The notes beneath the pieces were generated by a model. The model saw only the letters and a list, made by a program, of their open reading frames with translations. It had not been told where the DNA came from and ran no database searches. This document shows, piece after piece, positions 39,601-45,420 of a stretch of 64,000 nt of DNA; the first letter of the stretch is position 1; every line of letters starts with the position of its first letter. Location of the stretch: assembly GCA_030562195.1 (NCBI GenBank), contig JAUJPP010000003.1, forward strand, positions 31,936,602 to 32,000,601. Reading direction: 5' to 3'. Source of the DNA: Nipponacmea schrenckii. Taxonomy: Eukaryota; Mollusca; Gastropoda; Lottiidae. The position numbers and the translations under genes are program-made.

Positions 39601-40025
39601 GGCCTTTACCAGACTGGTTGAAAATAGTACGATTTATACTAAATAAGGTTTCTTCTCCCAGTTTTCTGAGTGTGCATGACACTAGGATGCAATATCCCGT
39701 GTGATATTTACATCGCAATATTTGGTCAATTTAATACAGTTACGAAATATTGTTTCCTCTATCACAGGCTCACGAAGAGTACATATAAGTCATCGACTCG
39801 ATGGATCAAATATGCCTTTTCATCCTCAGTTGTAACCAGACTATATACCTCACAGTGAATACATGTACTTAAAACTCGTTTATTTTATTTTTTAGGCACA
39901 AATTACTCAATACAGCCGTCAAAAGATACAAGATGGACGGTTTAAACAGTGCAAAATATAAACTCCTGTTTATACATAATGAACAATTGTATACTCATAT
40001 AATGGTTGATATTGATGACGCCTAA
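393..40025 (+). CDS. B4GALT-like: beta-1,4-galactosyltransferase family enzyme (probable beta-4-GalNAc-transferase type), partial gene, 5 exons
   Basis: Exons: 393-637, 25,482-25,669, 32,434-32,556, 39,134-39,235 and 39,896-40,025 (stop TAA 40,023-40,025). All introns are GT-AG and the phases join without a shift. Family members are type II Golgi glycosyltransferases (GT7) that add Gal or GalNAc in beta-1,4 linkage to terminal GlcNAc using a UDP-sugar and Mn2+. Seen in order: the GGHWRPTDC entry block, VAIIIPYRDR, the metal-binding HDVDLIP, QPRHLSVAID, LLVGGV, GWGAEDDD, the MIRH metal-ligand segment, and DGLNS with the terminal IMVDID. About 262 residues are covered, which is the full catalytic domain. 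The N-terminal anchor is outside the window. The Tyr that dictates UDP-Gal use in vertebrate B4GALT1 (YFGGV) is Leu here (LVGGV), as in invertebrate GalNAc-transferases. An SLC17 transporter gene sits on the opposite strand inside the first visible intron. A GlcNAc-transferase variant, known in snails, cannot be excluded. Confidence 0.93.
638..2597 (+). other. intron 1, first part, with degenerate GTTTCAAATAA repeats
   Basis: No gene is supported. Poly-T runs occur near 1,795. About 2,160-2,345 holds an imperfect minisatellite built from GGTTTCAAATAACGTTAATTG-like units. The short reading frames here are not conserved or spliced. Confidence 0.5.
2598..3255 (-). pseudogene. Penelope-like retroelement remnant: GIY-YIG endonuclease end of the ORF
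   Basis: On the minus strand, a frame from about 3,152 down to 2,835 reads a Cys-rich block (CKTCPFIS), then NVIYSISCKTCPNEYVGET and RTRFNAHRSDI. This is the GIY-YIG endonuclease pattern typical of the C terminus of Penelope-like reverse transcriptases. After a frameshift near 2,895 the adjacent frame continues with NHFNLDDHSLDDLTLTQIE and ends with a WTETLNTARPIGL-type tail, the usual end of this domain. Upstream (to about 3,240) there is LKERGFSKPF-like sequence with stops. The element is 5'-truncated, frameshifted and dead. A related fragment lies at 34,900-35,370. Confidence 0.75.
3256..4204 (+). other. intron sequence without recognised feature
   Basis: AT-rich, no splice-compatible coding block. 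The first 250 bases contain decayed TTTCAAA/GAGGT repeats like those at 2,160-2,345. I see nothing else. Confidence 0.4.
4205..4682. mobile_element. MITE with ~28-bp terminal inverted repeats (TTAAAGGG family)
   Basis: The left end (4,205-4,232, beginning CTTTTAAAGGGATAATAGGC) and the right end (4,655-4,682) are near-perfect reverse complements. The element is about 478 bp with no coding capacity. Related fragments begin with TTAAAGGGAT or TTAAAGGAAT at 25,908, about 35,598, about 40,912 and (inverted) end at about 43,944. Part of its right half recurs inverted at 25,325-25,410. Confidence 0.8.
4867..6173 (-). mobile_element. ATACGCCCAC repeat element with ~160-bp internal tandem units
   Basis: Reverse-orientation copy. 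It starts with the complement of the 3' end (AAGATAGCTTACCAGGCAAGG, then TACGCCCAT) and ends with GGGCGGCGACAATATACGTCC followed by an imperfect palindrome and CGTATAAAAA. The interior holds about six diverged units that share CAAGGGCAATAACTCAAAA and CCAAGTTTCATCAAAATCC. No protein is encoded. It belongs to the same family as 7,803-9,449, 34,054-34,784 and 50,978-53,240. Confidence 0.85.
6174..7002 (+). other. intron sequence without recognised feature
   Basis: AT-rich unique-looking sequence. A 36-residue frame at about 6,180-6,289 has no splice context and no recognisable family. I do not call a gene. Confidence 0.4.
7003..7735 (+). repeat. degenerate copies of the ~160-bp ACTTGGTGTGAGTG repeat
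   Basis: About four diverged units. Each contains GATTTTGATGAAACTTGGTGTGAGTGTTTGT-like sequence (shortened motif), a CAAGGATAAACCCTATTGAAAATC-like segment and GAGTTATTGCCCTTGTTCTTG. They resemble the interior of the element family at 53,966-56,126. The upstream start has ACGCCCACA at 7,009. Confidence 0.7.
7803..9449 (+). mobile_element. ATACGCCCAC repeat element, forward copy with at least six 161-bp units
   Basis: It begins TTTTTATACGCCCACATGG, with an imperfect palindrome (ACGCCCACAT...ATGTGGACGT), then GCCGTCGCCCC and a GTCC/GTCG microsatellite (7,845-7,900). Tandem units follow with a period of 161-162 bp, measured between successive GAGTTATTGC at 8,186, 8,347 and 8,509. The last units are diverged. 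It ends CTAGTGGGCGTATGTTACC and the hairpin CTTGCCTGGCAAG, then CTATCTT. The ends ATACGCCCAC and GTGGGCGTAT are inverted copies of each other. It encodes no protein, so it is a non-autonomous element. Confidence 0.88.
9450..9893 (+). mobile_element. second, shorter ATACGCCCAC element tail
   Basis: Two or three diverged tandem units, followed by the same 3' end: GCCAGTGGGCGTATGTTACC, then the CTTGCCTGGCAAG hairpin ending at 9,893. The 5' end with the microsatellite is missing, so this is a truncated copy directly behind the first. Confidence 0.75.
10147..10533 (-). repeat. interspersed repeat, inverted partner of 63,630-64,000
   Basis: The reverse complement starts TTTAAAGGGGCCCAGGCTTG and includes GTGCTGTACGCGGCTGGTCT and CCAATATGGCGGGACGTTC. 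It aligns along its whole length with 63,630-64,000, with an internal difference of about 60 bp. It is therefore a dispersed repeat rather than a gene; the small reading frames on it are incidental. Confidence 0.7.
10640..11040. repeat. diverged direct repeat, left member
   Basis: The segment 10,870-11,030 (AACATAGCAGGGTCTTGACG, CAAAGGCTTTCTTTAGGTGT, then ATTTTATGCTAAAAACAAA) recurs at about 11,625-11,757. The two members flank the hairpin element at 11,131-11,533. No coding function is assigned to the reading frames here. Confidence 0.55.
11131..11533. mobile_element. ~400-bp foldback element with ~85-bp terminal inverted repeats
   Basis: The left arm reads inwards from ATGGAACGCCGTAACTGCC, then TTCTGTTAGTATTTTTGC and AGTATCAGCATCTTTTTG. 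The right arm (to about 11,533) is its near-perfect reverse complement, ending GGCAGTTACGGCATTCCAT. The middle is a tandem of GATGATAATACGAAAA and GATGCTGATAATAC modules. TCTGTG occurs just outside both ends and may be a target duplication. Transcripts or single strands would fold into one long hairpin. It has no coding capacity. Confidence 0.75.
11800..12430 (+). repeat. degenerate tandem repeat (GATGATCCCTATCGATTT units)
   Basis: At least four diverged units carry GAAGATGATCCCTATCGAT, CGTGATGATCCGATAA, a TCTGACTTGGCATTTTT-like stretch and GGGTGCAACTCGTG. Spacing is irregular (roughly 100-180 bp). The short open frames arise from the repeat. Confidence 0.6.
12431..13332 (+). other. intron sequence without recognised feature
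   Basis: I see no coding block, inverted ends or clear tandem array. AT-rich throughout. Confidence 0.4.
13333..14075. repeat. two local tandem duplications
   Basis: The first is about 100 bp (CCATAGTCAATATAAACTAG at 13,335 and again at 13,438). The second is about 165 bp: TAATCATTTAGTTTTATGTG starts at about 13,782 and again at about 13,947, with few mismatches. GTATGTATATATTTTGCAT is shared by both sets. Confidence 0.7.
14560..14815 (+). repeat. purine-rich minisatellite GGGTAAAGATTTATAGGGGAA
   Basis: About ten imperfect units of 18-25 bp containing GGTAAAGATTTATAG. No coding sense. Roughly 300-bp stretches on either side (14,076-14,560 and 14,816-15,180) show nothing I recognise. Confidence 0.75.
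15180..15560 (+). repeat. 40-bp minisatellite, about 9.5 copies
   Basis: Exact 40-bp period: each unit contains GATATCATTATGACCCTATA, then AACGTTGAAAACTGGATCTT. The units differ only by a few substitutions (CCCAGTAAAC, ACCAATAAAC, CCCTATAAAC). The array lies about 250 bp before the start of duplication unit A. Confidence 0.9.
16217..16985 (+). repeat. tandem pair of short ATACGCCCACATG repeat copies
   Basis: About 365 bp occurs twice (GCTTTTATTTTTGTTGCCTT at 16,220 and 16,584). Each copy contains TTTTTATACGCCCACATGAA (or CGCCGACATG) and CGCCCAAGGATGAACCC. Each ends in a TTTTTCCTGACACAACTGGGC-like segment (shortened motif). Unit B has a single copy (44,350-44,712), so the tandem state is specific to unit A or was lost in B. 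Confidence 0.75.
17710..24112 (-). CDS. SLC17A5-like: SLC17 family (sialin/vesicular transporter-like) anion transporter, copy A, 11 exons
   Basis: Coding exons in order: 23,968-24,112, 23,476-23,570, 22,867-22,954, 21,729-21,874, 20,289-20,376, 19,903-19,992, 19,364-19,494, 19,045-19,188, 18,488-18,617, 18,059-18,294 and 17,710-17,841. The total is 1,425 bp, 474 residues plus stop, with all GT-AG junctions in phase. SLC17 members are 12-TM MFS carriers moving organic anions (sialic acid, glutamate, ATP, phosphate) across lysosomal, vesicular or plasma membranes with H+ or Na+. Seen: a polar cytosolic N terminus (1-36), TM1 ending LSVAIVPM (58-65), a luminal loop with an N-glycosylation site NIT (74-76), NWDLRLQG (85-92), SHKYGGK (113-119), and the TM4 signature R151...GFGE158 followed by TFP (161-163). 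ERSKL-like EKSKL (177-181), FYFFGG (214-219), PVWAI (273-277), LPTYM (295-299), CADF (331-334), LDIAPQYSS (396-404) and a C-terminal GERQKWA also match sialin. A possible poly(A) signal (AATAAA, complement of 17,684-17,689) lies just past the stop. Nested antisense in the transferase intron. Exact substrate unknown. Confidence 0.93.
19600..19775 (+). mobile_element. SINE 3'-half remnant in SLC17-A intron
   Basis: GCGTCTAGTCGTTC, GGGACAATAAACTGAGGCCC, ACAGGCTCTGCACGTTA and AAATCGCAAAAAGAGTAGGC match the body of the full SINE at 50,160-50,520. The tRNA-like head is missing and the 3' end is truncated. The same remnant in unit B (47,325-47,520) keeps more of the 3' part, so this insertion predates the duplication. 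Confidence 0.7.
20470..21220 (+). repeat. ~160-bp family repeats inside SLC17-A intron 4
   Basis: Several diverged units with TTGACGGATTTTGATGAA, CAAGGATGAATC, GAGTTATTGCCCTTGTTC and AAACGCGTTCAATTTT. The segment ends CTGCCAGTGGGCGTATAAAA, the 3' end type of the ATACGCCCAC family. Conserved in position in unit B (48,190-48,890). Confidence 0.75.
23105..23400 (+). mobile_element. old SINE remnant with tRNA-like B box in SLC17-A intron 2
   Basis: GGTCCAGGATTCAATTCTTG resembles a pol III B box. The 3' end AGTAGGACGCAAAACTCCAT matches the tail of the SINE at 50,160-50,520 (AGTAGGACGTAAAACTCCAT). A more damaged copy lies at 53,335-53,605 in unit B, so it predates the duplication. Confidence 0.6.
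24430..24878 (+). repeat. 38-bp minisatellite, unit A array (~11 copies)
   Basis: Units contain AAATTCACGTTCACAAACAC, then GGAATTAGAGAAATATC. A variant unit has CACTTTCACAAGCACAGGAT, then TTGAGCAATGC. The array lies just 5' of SLC17-A. In unit B it is expanded to about 1.2 kb. The reading frame spanning it is a repeat artefact. Confidence 0.88.
25325..26130. mobile_element. TTAAAGGG-family MITE fragments flanking transferase exon 2
   Basis: 25,325-25,410 is an inverted match to 4,560-4,660 (AAAATACACTCGTCCTATAG). 25,908-26,115 begins TTTAAAGGGACACTGCGTCC and contains CATGAACATTAAATTTTTAG, GTGTCATAAAGTAACAGAAT and AAAAACGCTTAATAAAG. It matches fragments at 35,598-35,770 and (inverted) 43,760-43,944. 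This material is absent from unit B. Confidence 0.65.
25482..25669 (+). CDS. B4GALT-like: transferase exon 2 (DVD metal-binding exon)
   Basis: Acceptor TTTACAG ends at 25,481; donor GTAAGT begins at 25,670. Phase 0 start, ends two bases into a Lys codon. It encodes NGNKIFNKGRIMNAAFKEAL, then FQCAVFHDVDLIP with the DVD motif that binds Mn2+ and the UDP-sugar diphosphate, and QPRHLSVAID. The two Cys residues match conserved disulfide positions of B4GALT1. Unit B has no counterpart of this exon: the whole 24,879-27,075 interval is missing there. Confidence 0.95.
29355..29905. mobile_element. ~550-bp TIR element, CCGCGGAATACGCGTATTTT ends
   Basis: The left end (29,360-29,402: ATAATCCGCGGAATACGCGT, then ATTTTAAAAAAGCAGTCCTC) is the reverse complement of the right end (29,857-29,900). 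Outside them the motif CGGAATCCGTCTTTTATTAA repeats in both orientations (29,309, 29,333, about 29,900, 30,345), suggesting nested insertions. The interior, 29,520-29,830, is clearly richer in G+C than its surroundings and has no long ORF. An aligned, partly rearranged copy is at 59,180-59,735. Confidence 0.7.
30605..31106 (-). pseudogene. decayed coding-like remnant, family not recognised
   Basis: Two adjacent minus-strand frames (31,106-30,915, then 30,892-30,605) can be linked by one frameshift near 30,930. They read protein-like sequence with FLKPGKVVYQDHAPLEP, CQLTRTYITP and an acidic SPYEEEFEQIE segment. There is no intact start, domain or splice context. Most of this interval is absent from unit B; only the 31,025-31,110 end is kept there (59,800-59,890). 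It could be a fragment of a retroelement polyprotein, but I cannot name it. Confidence 0.3.
32434..32556 (+). CDS. B4GALT-like: transferase exon 3 (donor-specificity and GWGxEDD exon)
   Basis: Acceptor TTTTCAG ends at 32,433; donor CAG|GTAAGA begins at 32,557. It completes the Lys codon from exon 2 and ends two bases into an Arg codon. It encodes LGYDLLVGGVLNMRVEHY, NGYSN and GWGAEDDD. The aligned B4GALT1 sequence is PYVQYFGGV and GWGGEDDD, so the key Tyr is Leu and one Gly is Ala. An intact duplicate lies at 61,264-61,386. Confidence 0.96.
34054..34784 (+). mobile_element. ATACGCCCAC family element, 5'-truncated
   Basis: It starts inside the 5' region (TATTGCCGTCGCCCC and a GTCC/GTCG microsatellite), carries about four diverged 160-bp units, and ends with AGTGGGCGTATGTTACC and the CTTGCCTGGCAAG hairpin. 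Its second half is nearly identical to 8,930-9,430, suggesting a shared recent source. Confidence 0.85.
34900..35370 (-). pseudogene. second Penelope-like element remnant
   Basis: Aligns with 2,600-3,090 (AGACATGGGG, TCTTATAATGGGCAT, GGGTGAGATCGTCAAGTGAATGG-like shortened block, TGAGCATTAAAACG). The GIY-YIG frame is broken by several indels. No intact ORF. Confidence 0.65.
35598..35770 (+). mobile_element. TTAAAGGAAT MITE fragment
   Basis: Starts TTTAAAGGAATAATGCGTCT and continues with CATGAACATACAATTTTAGT, TGTGTCATAAAGTAACAAAA and AAAAACGCTTTCAATTAAG. Homologous to 25,908-26,110. It abuts the next repeat. Confidence 0.65.
35766..36735 (+). mobile_element. ATACGCC family element, diverged subfamily
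   Basis: Starts TTTTTTATACGCCTTCATTATAATG (shortened here to its ATACGCCTTC core), then CGTCACCCCTGTCC and a GTCC microsatellite. About six units follow, with GATTTGAATGAAACTTGCTGTGAT-like and GAGTTATTGCACTTGACTTA sequence. No canonical GGGCGTATG 3' end is visible. Confidence 0.75.
37461..38400 (+). pseudogene. decayed open reading frame remnant, unrecognised
   Basis: An ATG-led frame, 37,461-37,625 (54 residues), looks protein-like: SDHNKRNGSRNRFTFTGRD, VFVDKMAEEQYTNLYNLD. It is interrupted by a 34-bp tandem repeat that recopies its own codons, then resumes (TVMHLFQPDNTKTWKTSKR) and decays through stops and shifts to about 38,400. Intronless, on the same strand as the host gene. Probably a dead transposon or retrocopy; the family is unknown to me. 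Confidence 0.35.
37583..37747 (+). repeat. 34-bp minisatellite, about 4.7 copies
   Basis: Unit AATACACTAACTTATACAAC followed by CTTGACTTTGAAAT, nearly identical copies. The first copy coincides with the end of the 37,461 frame, so the array seems to have grown out of that coding sequence. Confidence 0.9.
39134..39235 (+). CDS. B4GALT-like: transferase exon 4 (MIRH exon)
   Basis: Acceptor CTTCCAG ends at 39,133; donor GTAATT begins at 39,236. It completes Arg from exon 3 and ends inside an Arg codon. It encodes ILHTGLKISRPPENVARYK, MIRHTKRKPTSW. The Met and His of MIRH match the Met344 and His347 metal ligands of bovine B4GALT1. Not duplicated in the window. Confidence 0.93.
39896..40025 (+). 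CDS. B4GALT-like: transferase exon 5 (C terminus)
   Basis: Acceptor TTTTTTAG ends at 39,895. It encodes HKLLNTAVKRYKMDGLNSA and the end IMVDIDDA, then TAA. DGLNS and the TxIMVDI ending are the family's conserved C terminus (DGLNSL...ITVDI in B4GALT1). Downstream AT-rich sequence includes AATAAA at 40,463-40,468 as one possible poly(A) signal. Confidence 0.93.
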
Positions 40026-40911
40026 GTTTTATGTAGACGCATAATATTTGTTATGTATAGTTTTATTCAAATCCAGTTTTTAATTGCATATCTGACATAT
40101 CCAGGTATAATTACTTTTAATTTATTGGTGAGAGGTTGTTTCATATTAAGGGTAAATGTGTTAAGTGACATCATCAGCAGAACTATTTTTGTGATTTAAA
40201 GTGATGTTACTTTAGTTTGTATCCAAGAACGTTGTTTATCATTTTAGCCCTTGTATTTTATTTTAGCCTTGTTTTTCTTTTAAATACATAAGCGCTCAAA
40301 AACATTACTTATGTGTATATGTTTTGTTTTTTGTATGCAAGGGATATTAAGTGAGATTAGGTCCACCAGCGATTTCGCATCCGAAGCCATGTACAATATG
40401 CCCTGATCGAAGTATTTACCAACATTTATCTTGACCAGCAACTGTAATGATAATGATAGTATAATAAATAGTATAATAATGACCAGACCGGACTAACTTT
40501 TGGCATTGTACCACCAGTTTTATTTATATGAAAATGAATTGAAACTTGTTAATGGTGTCTAAATTATGCTAACAAAGGTCATAATGTCAGAGAAAGTTTA
40601 TTGGCAAAAGCATTTAATATGGATGTAGAGTTTCTCAAATCGCACTCAGTACTGTTACAAATTGTATGTCTTGCCTTTAAAGAGATCTTCCTTATATACA
40701 CGTTATAATTGAGAGTATAGTAGAATGTATGTGATTATTAATATTAGTTGAATTGGTGTGCAAAGAAAAATGGCATTGAAACCCCGAGTTTTCATTTTGA
40801 GAGCTATTGTTAAATATGCATTATGATTCAAGTGTACATATAGTAATTTCGGACGTGTTTGCACAGGGAGATTGTCACTAAGTCTATTATCATAAACTAT
40901 TAGTCTGATTA

Positions 40912-41150
40912 AAGGAATACTACCTCTTAAAATGAACATAAAACCCCCAAACTTGATCTACAAGAGTATAGATATTAATCAGTTTGACTTACCAGGTGCC
41001 ATCATGAATTTGTGGTGCCGTGACTAAAAAATAGAATCCCTATAACAAGATAATATATCAATTAGAATTAAGAATGTAATTGAATCCACATGTTTAAAAA
41101 TTAGTTTTAGGCATTTTTTAGATTATAGAGGGATCTTACCCAACTACTTA
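40912..41150 (+). mobile_element. TTAAAGGAAT MITE fragment, diverged
   Basis: Starts TTAAAGGAATACTACCTCTT, with AAATGAACATAAAACC and TTGACTTACCAGGTGCCATC resembling 25,908-26,110. The right end is not clear. The rest of 40,026-41,598 shows no supported gene; the frame at 41,218-41,400 is G-rich and without similarity. Confidence 0.45.
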
Positions 41151-41598
41151 CAAAATTTCATATTGGCTTAGTTTAAAAAAAAATTAAATTGTTTCATCCT
41201 AAGACCACGGTTCTCAAATGGGGGAGAAATTCAATCCCAAAGGGGAAAGGCCCGGGTCCAGAGGGGGAATGGGTAAGCCCGAGTTAAGGTTTCTTAACCT
41301 CACTGTGCAGAGTGTAGAGTGTGTAAAGATAATTGGTCTCTTAACACATAATATTATATTACGTCACGAATATATTATGTACTCAAGTCTCGAGGGGTGA
41401 ATGGCTAGGAAATTCGCTTAGTGGTGATTGACAAAACAAAATTGAGAACCTGCGTCCTAAGAGATAGTATTTTTAAACCAGATTAAAATATGAAATTAGG
41501 TATATATTTACTCATAATGTTGATGTATCCAGAAGGCTCATTCATATCGTCAGCATATTATTATCAACAAGGTTTTAAAGTTATCAATCTTTTTCCAG

Positions 41599-41749
41599 AC
41601 ATTATACTCAAAAGCATTTTTGGAAATATATAGATGACAAATTTATTGATGCCAAATACCGAAGCCATATTCTCAGTGCCACATATCCCTCTGGACAATT
41701 GAACCCAGGAATACATAACTACAACTCATCTGTGAATTATATTACTCAG
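41599..41749 (+). CDS. candidate internal exon of an unrecognised gene
   Basis: Polypyrimidine tract and TTTTTCCAG end at 41,598; donor CAG|GTAGTG follows 41,749. The frame with one leading base is open throughout: 50 residues starting HYTQKHFWKYIDDKF, then YRSHILSATYPSGQLNPG and ending phase 0. The composition is protein-like (aromatic and charged, unlike the repeat frames). I do not recognise the family. It lies past the transferase stop, so it should belong to another plus-strand gene. Confidence 0.4.
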
Positions 41750-42339
41750 GTAGTGACTTGTAAATTCAAGGTTTTCCTTTCCAATGTCAAAATAAAGGCA
41801 TAATTCACATGAGAAGTTCTTGTAATAATATGCGTGTTTCGTCTTCCAATCGAAATGTGTGACGCTAGTTTCGGTTATAAAGGTCAAATTTGTTCAATTT
41901 TAAGATAACGGTTTATAGTATACAATAATTTATTTCTTTGTCGAATAAGTATTGGAAAACAAAAATGTTTGATTGAAAATAATGTGAAATATACTTCCTT
42001 TGAAATTTATTATTTCTGTTTATTATGTACTTGATAACTTGTTCTTGTTTTAATTATCCGTAGTCTTTAGATTTATTTTCATTATACCAATAGTTGTTTT
42101 GGGGTAGAATGTGGGCTATATCATAATTGTTTTAACAGTAATGATCTCATTTAAAGTATTATCATAATTTCCCACCTTAAGTCCCGGTTCCCAACCTCTC
42201 CGACTATCCTAAACGATCAGTCATCGGTGTGGTTGGAAAATCCAGCGATTGATCAGATGCTTCCAGTTGTCAAAAGTCGTTATATATCAATTTTTTTTTT
42301 TTTTGACTTTACAATTCCAATTCCGCTTGCCATTAACAG

Positions 42340-42476
42340 AAAGGTCATGGATAAAACCCATGATAAACGCACATTACAATAGTTCAATAGGTCTACGAAA
42401 TGTGTCTAGTATGAGTCACAGGAGCATGTGGACAGGACCTATTATGGCTGTGGTATGGGTTCGCATGTACGTCCAG
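42340..42476 (+). CDS. possible second exon of the unrecognised gene
   Basis: Acceptor CATTAACAG ends at 42,339; donor CAG|GTTAG follows 42,476. One frame is open throughout (RSWIKPMINAHYNSS, MSHRSMWTGPIMAVVWV), but it does not match the phase of the exon at 41,599-41,749. Joined in phase 0 it would stop after four codons. It is therefore either a terminal exon, a separate exon or chance. Low confidence. Confidence 0.2.
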
Positions 42477-43118
42477 GTTAGATACCAAGCATCTTATTTC
42501 GTCTTTTAGACAAATTGATATTTTTCAATGATTGCGTTGTATGATGTTAAAATATTGCTAACTTCCTGTTTTTATAGGAAAAATTACCTTCCATAATATT
42601 TCATTGTATGTCTATATATTATATATTTTTTAAGGGGACAGGGTCGGTATATATTTGCAAATCTAGGATTAACTTACATTTATAACATGAATGACGTACA
42701 GTTATTATTCGCTTATTGTTATTTATGTTTCTTGGTATTTAAACTGGCAATGATATATGTCATCAAGTTTCTCAGTAACATGCGAAAGGCATTTAAGTTG
42801 TCATGCTTAAAAGACTATTATGGCATAATATTTTTTGCAGTATTTTAGACTCGATTGATATCGCTTGCGATTGAATGAGATTGCAATCAGAAGAATGTTC
42901 CAAAATCTGCTCATAATATAATTTTATTTGAGATTTTATTGTATGTAAAGTGTAATGTGTTTGAAAGTATACATTGTTAATTTATTATGTACACATTATT
43001 ATTATACCATTAACAAATATAAATTTAGAAATCAGAATCTTGATAATTAAATGAAACGGAATGGAATGCCTATCAGTAATGACTGGAGGTGAGAACTCGT
43101 TTCTTGATACCAAAACGA

Positions 43119-43618
43119 NNNNNNNNNNNNNNNNNNNNNNNNNNNNNNNNNNNNNNNNNNNNNNNNNNNNNNNNNNNNNNNNNNNNNNNNNNNNNNNNNN
43201 NNNNNNNNNNNNNNNNNNNNNNNNNNNNNNNNNNNNNNNNNNNNNNNNNNNNNNNNNNNNNNNNNNNNNNNNNNNNNNNNNNNNNNNNNNNNNNNNNNNN
43301 NNNNNNNNNNNNNNNNNNNNNNNNNNNNNNNNNNNNNNNNNNNNNNNNNNNNNNNNNNNNNNNNNNNNNNNNNNNNNNNNNNNNNNNNNNNNNNNNNNNN
43401 NNNNNNNNNNNNNNNNNNNNNNNNNNNNNNNNNNNNNNNNNNNNNNNNNNNNNNNNNNNNNNNNNNNNNNNNNNNNNNNNNNNNNNNNNNNNNNNNNNNN
43501 NNNNNNNNNNNNNNNNNNNNNNNNNNNNNNNNNNNNNNNNNNNNNNNNNNNNNNNNNNNNNNNNNNNNNNNNNNNNNNNNNNNNNNNNNNNNNNNNNNNN
43601 NNNNNNNNNNNNNNNNNN
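43119..43618. other. assembly gap, exactly 500 N
   Basis: A run of 500 N, the usual placeholder for a scaffold join of unknown size. Frames spanning it are meaningless. It separates duplication unit A and its flank from unit B. Confidence 0.99.
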
Positions 43619-43656
43619 AATATATCGTTTTCACTTGATGAATACATTGTGTGCAG

Positions 43657-43740
43657 AAAACACCTGCAGAGTATGTTTGCCACAGTCTTAATCACAACCT
43701 GAACCCACATAACTATAAATCAAGCAATGAGTTGTGTTAA
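43657..43740 (+). CDS. possible terminal exon of the unrecognised gene
   Basis: Acceptor GTGTGCAG ends at 43,656. In phase 0 it reads KTPAEYVCHSLNHNLNPH to a TAA at 43,738-43,740 (27 residues). Phase 0 is compatible with direct joining to the exon ending at 41,749. Evidence is limited to the acceptor, an open frame and plausible composition, and it lies just after the gap. Confidence 0.25.
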   Translation, partial: KTPAEYVCHSLNHNLNPHNYKSSNELC

Positions 43741-43759
43741 TTACAATTATCCATAAAGA

Positions 43760-43944
43760 TGCATTTGATTATTGAAAAACGCTTAATAAATTGATTGAGC
43801 ATTTTACGAAAAATGATTTAGTTTTGTGAGTCTTCCAGATTTTATGGGATTCTGTTACCTTATGACACCAGGTAAGTTCACATATTGACCATTCTTGAGA
43901 ACTAAAATGTTATGTTCATGCTAAGACGCAGTATCCCTTTAAAT
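43760..43944 (-). mobile_element. inverted TTAAAGGG MITE fragment at the left edge of unit B
   Basis: The reverse complement starts TTTAAAGGGATACTGCGTCT and runs through CATGAACATAACATTTTAGT to AAAACGCTTAATAAATT-type sequence. Homologous to 25,908-26,110. Unit B begins about 10 bp after it. Confidence 0.7.
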
Positions 43945-45420
43945 CATGTCAATCGAGGAATCTGTCATATATTAATAAATATACAATTTTATTTAGGGAA
44001 ATTGTGTTTGAGGTGTTTCCTTATATTCATGTTGTTTTTTTTAGTCTTCTGAAAAACTGATCAAGTACTTTTTCCTCACCCATAAAAGCCACCATTTTGC
44101 CGAGCATAAAAAGTTTCAACAGAGTGAGGGGACTTTTCAGATCTTCACTTGTATTGATGCTTAAGTAATGAGTTTAAAGGATTTTAAGGGTTCGGAGAAA
44201 GTGAAGCAAAGTAGTGTTTGCTCGAAAGACGTCAATAGTGGACATTTGATATTCTTTCGAAAAAGATCAAATTGTGAAAAAGATAATGCGTTGAAAAAGA
44301 AATTTCAGAGAAAAGGTTATTTTGATGTTTATTGGTACCCTTTTTGAAAATTGAGCTTTTATTTTTGTTGCCTTTATCATTTTTATACGCCCACATGAAA
44401 TTGTTTTTATCGCCCAAGGATGAACCCTATTGAAAATCAAACTTATCAAAATATATTTCATATGAATTATTGTCCCTGTAATTTAAAACTCGTTCGATAT
44501 TTTACAAGGTATGGGTTTTGAAGAAATGGTTACTTATCACCCCAAGGATGAACCCGACTGAAAATCGAAATGTGGAAAAATATTTACATAGTAATTGCCT
44601 TGTAAGAAGGTTAAATTCTTGAATAAATGTAGTAATATTGTAAAGGTTGAATATTTCGACTGGCAGCTATCTATTTTAATATCGTTTGAATTTTTCCTGA
44701 CACAACTGGGCGAGTACTTCGTACACATTGTATTTAAATATTTCTCAATGGTTAAAAATGTTGTATGACAGTAATCAGAACCAATCTAAACAGGATGATT
44801 TCCTTGTTCCCGTCATTTGATATTTTTGTATGAATACGTATTATCCGTCATGTATTAAATTTTATAGATGGCTGTGTTTGACTCTACACGTTTAAATGTG
44901 TAAATAACCTCGTAATATTATGGCCTGTGGTAATAAATATTAAAATGTTACTCAATATAGCAAACAACACGATTGATTTGTAAATATGTACACACAGCCG
45001 AAATTATTGTAATAATACAAAAACACCTCTTGAATTATGATAAGACCTTGTCCTCAAGATACAATTGGTATGAGTTATGTTCCAGAGAGTGTAAAATAGA
45101 TGTTATTTTCCAGACATAAATTTACCATCTTTGTGGACAACAGACGGACAAAAGGATTTTGTTTGTGAATGTAATATACGATTCCTATTCGTGTGGGTGT
45201 AGAAAAAAAATGAACATATCATCAGTATGAGATTGAAAATAATTTGTCATCAGAATATATCATTGTTTATGAAGGAATCAGTTGATAAATGAATATAGGC
45301 CTAATTATTAATTATAATGCATATGTGCATTTTTATCTTACACTTGGCCCCTTTCGGAGGAATAGTTTAAGAAATATATACAAAGTTTATCATTATTTTA
45401 TTATCACTGTCCAATTGGTG

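Noticed and set aside
42985..43710. Four long reading frames of 195-241 residues on both strands
   Set aside because: They are almost entirely unknown residues produced by the 500-N gap.
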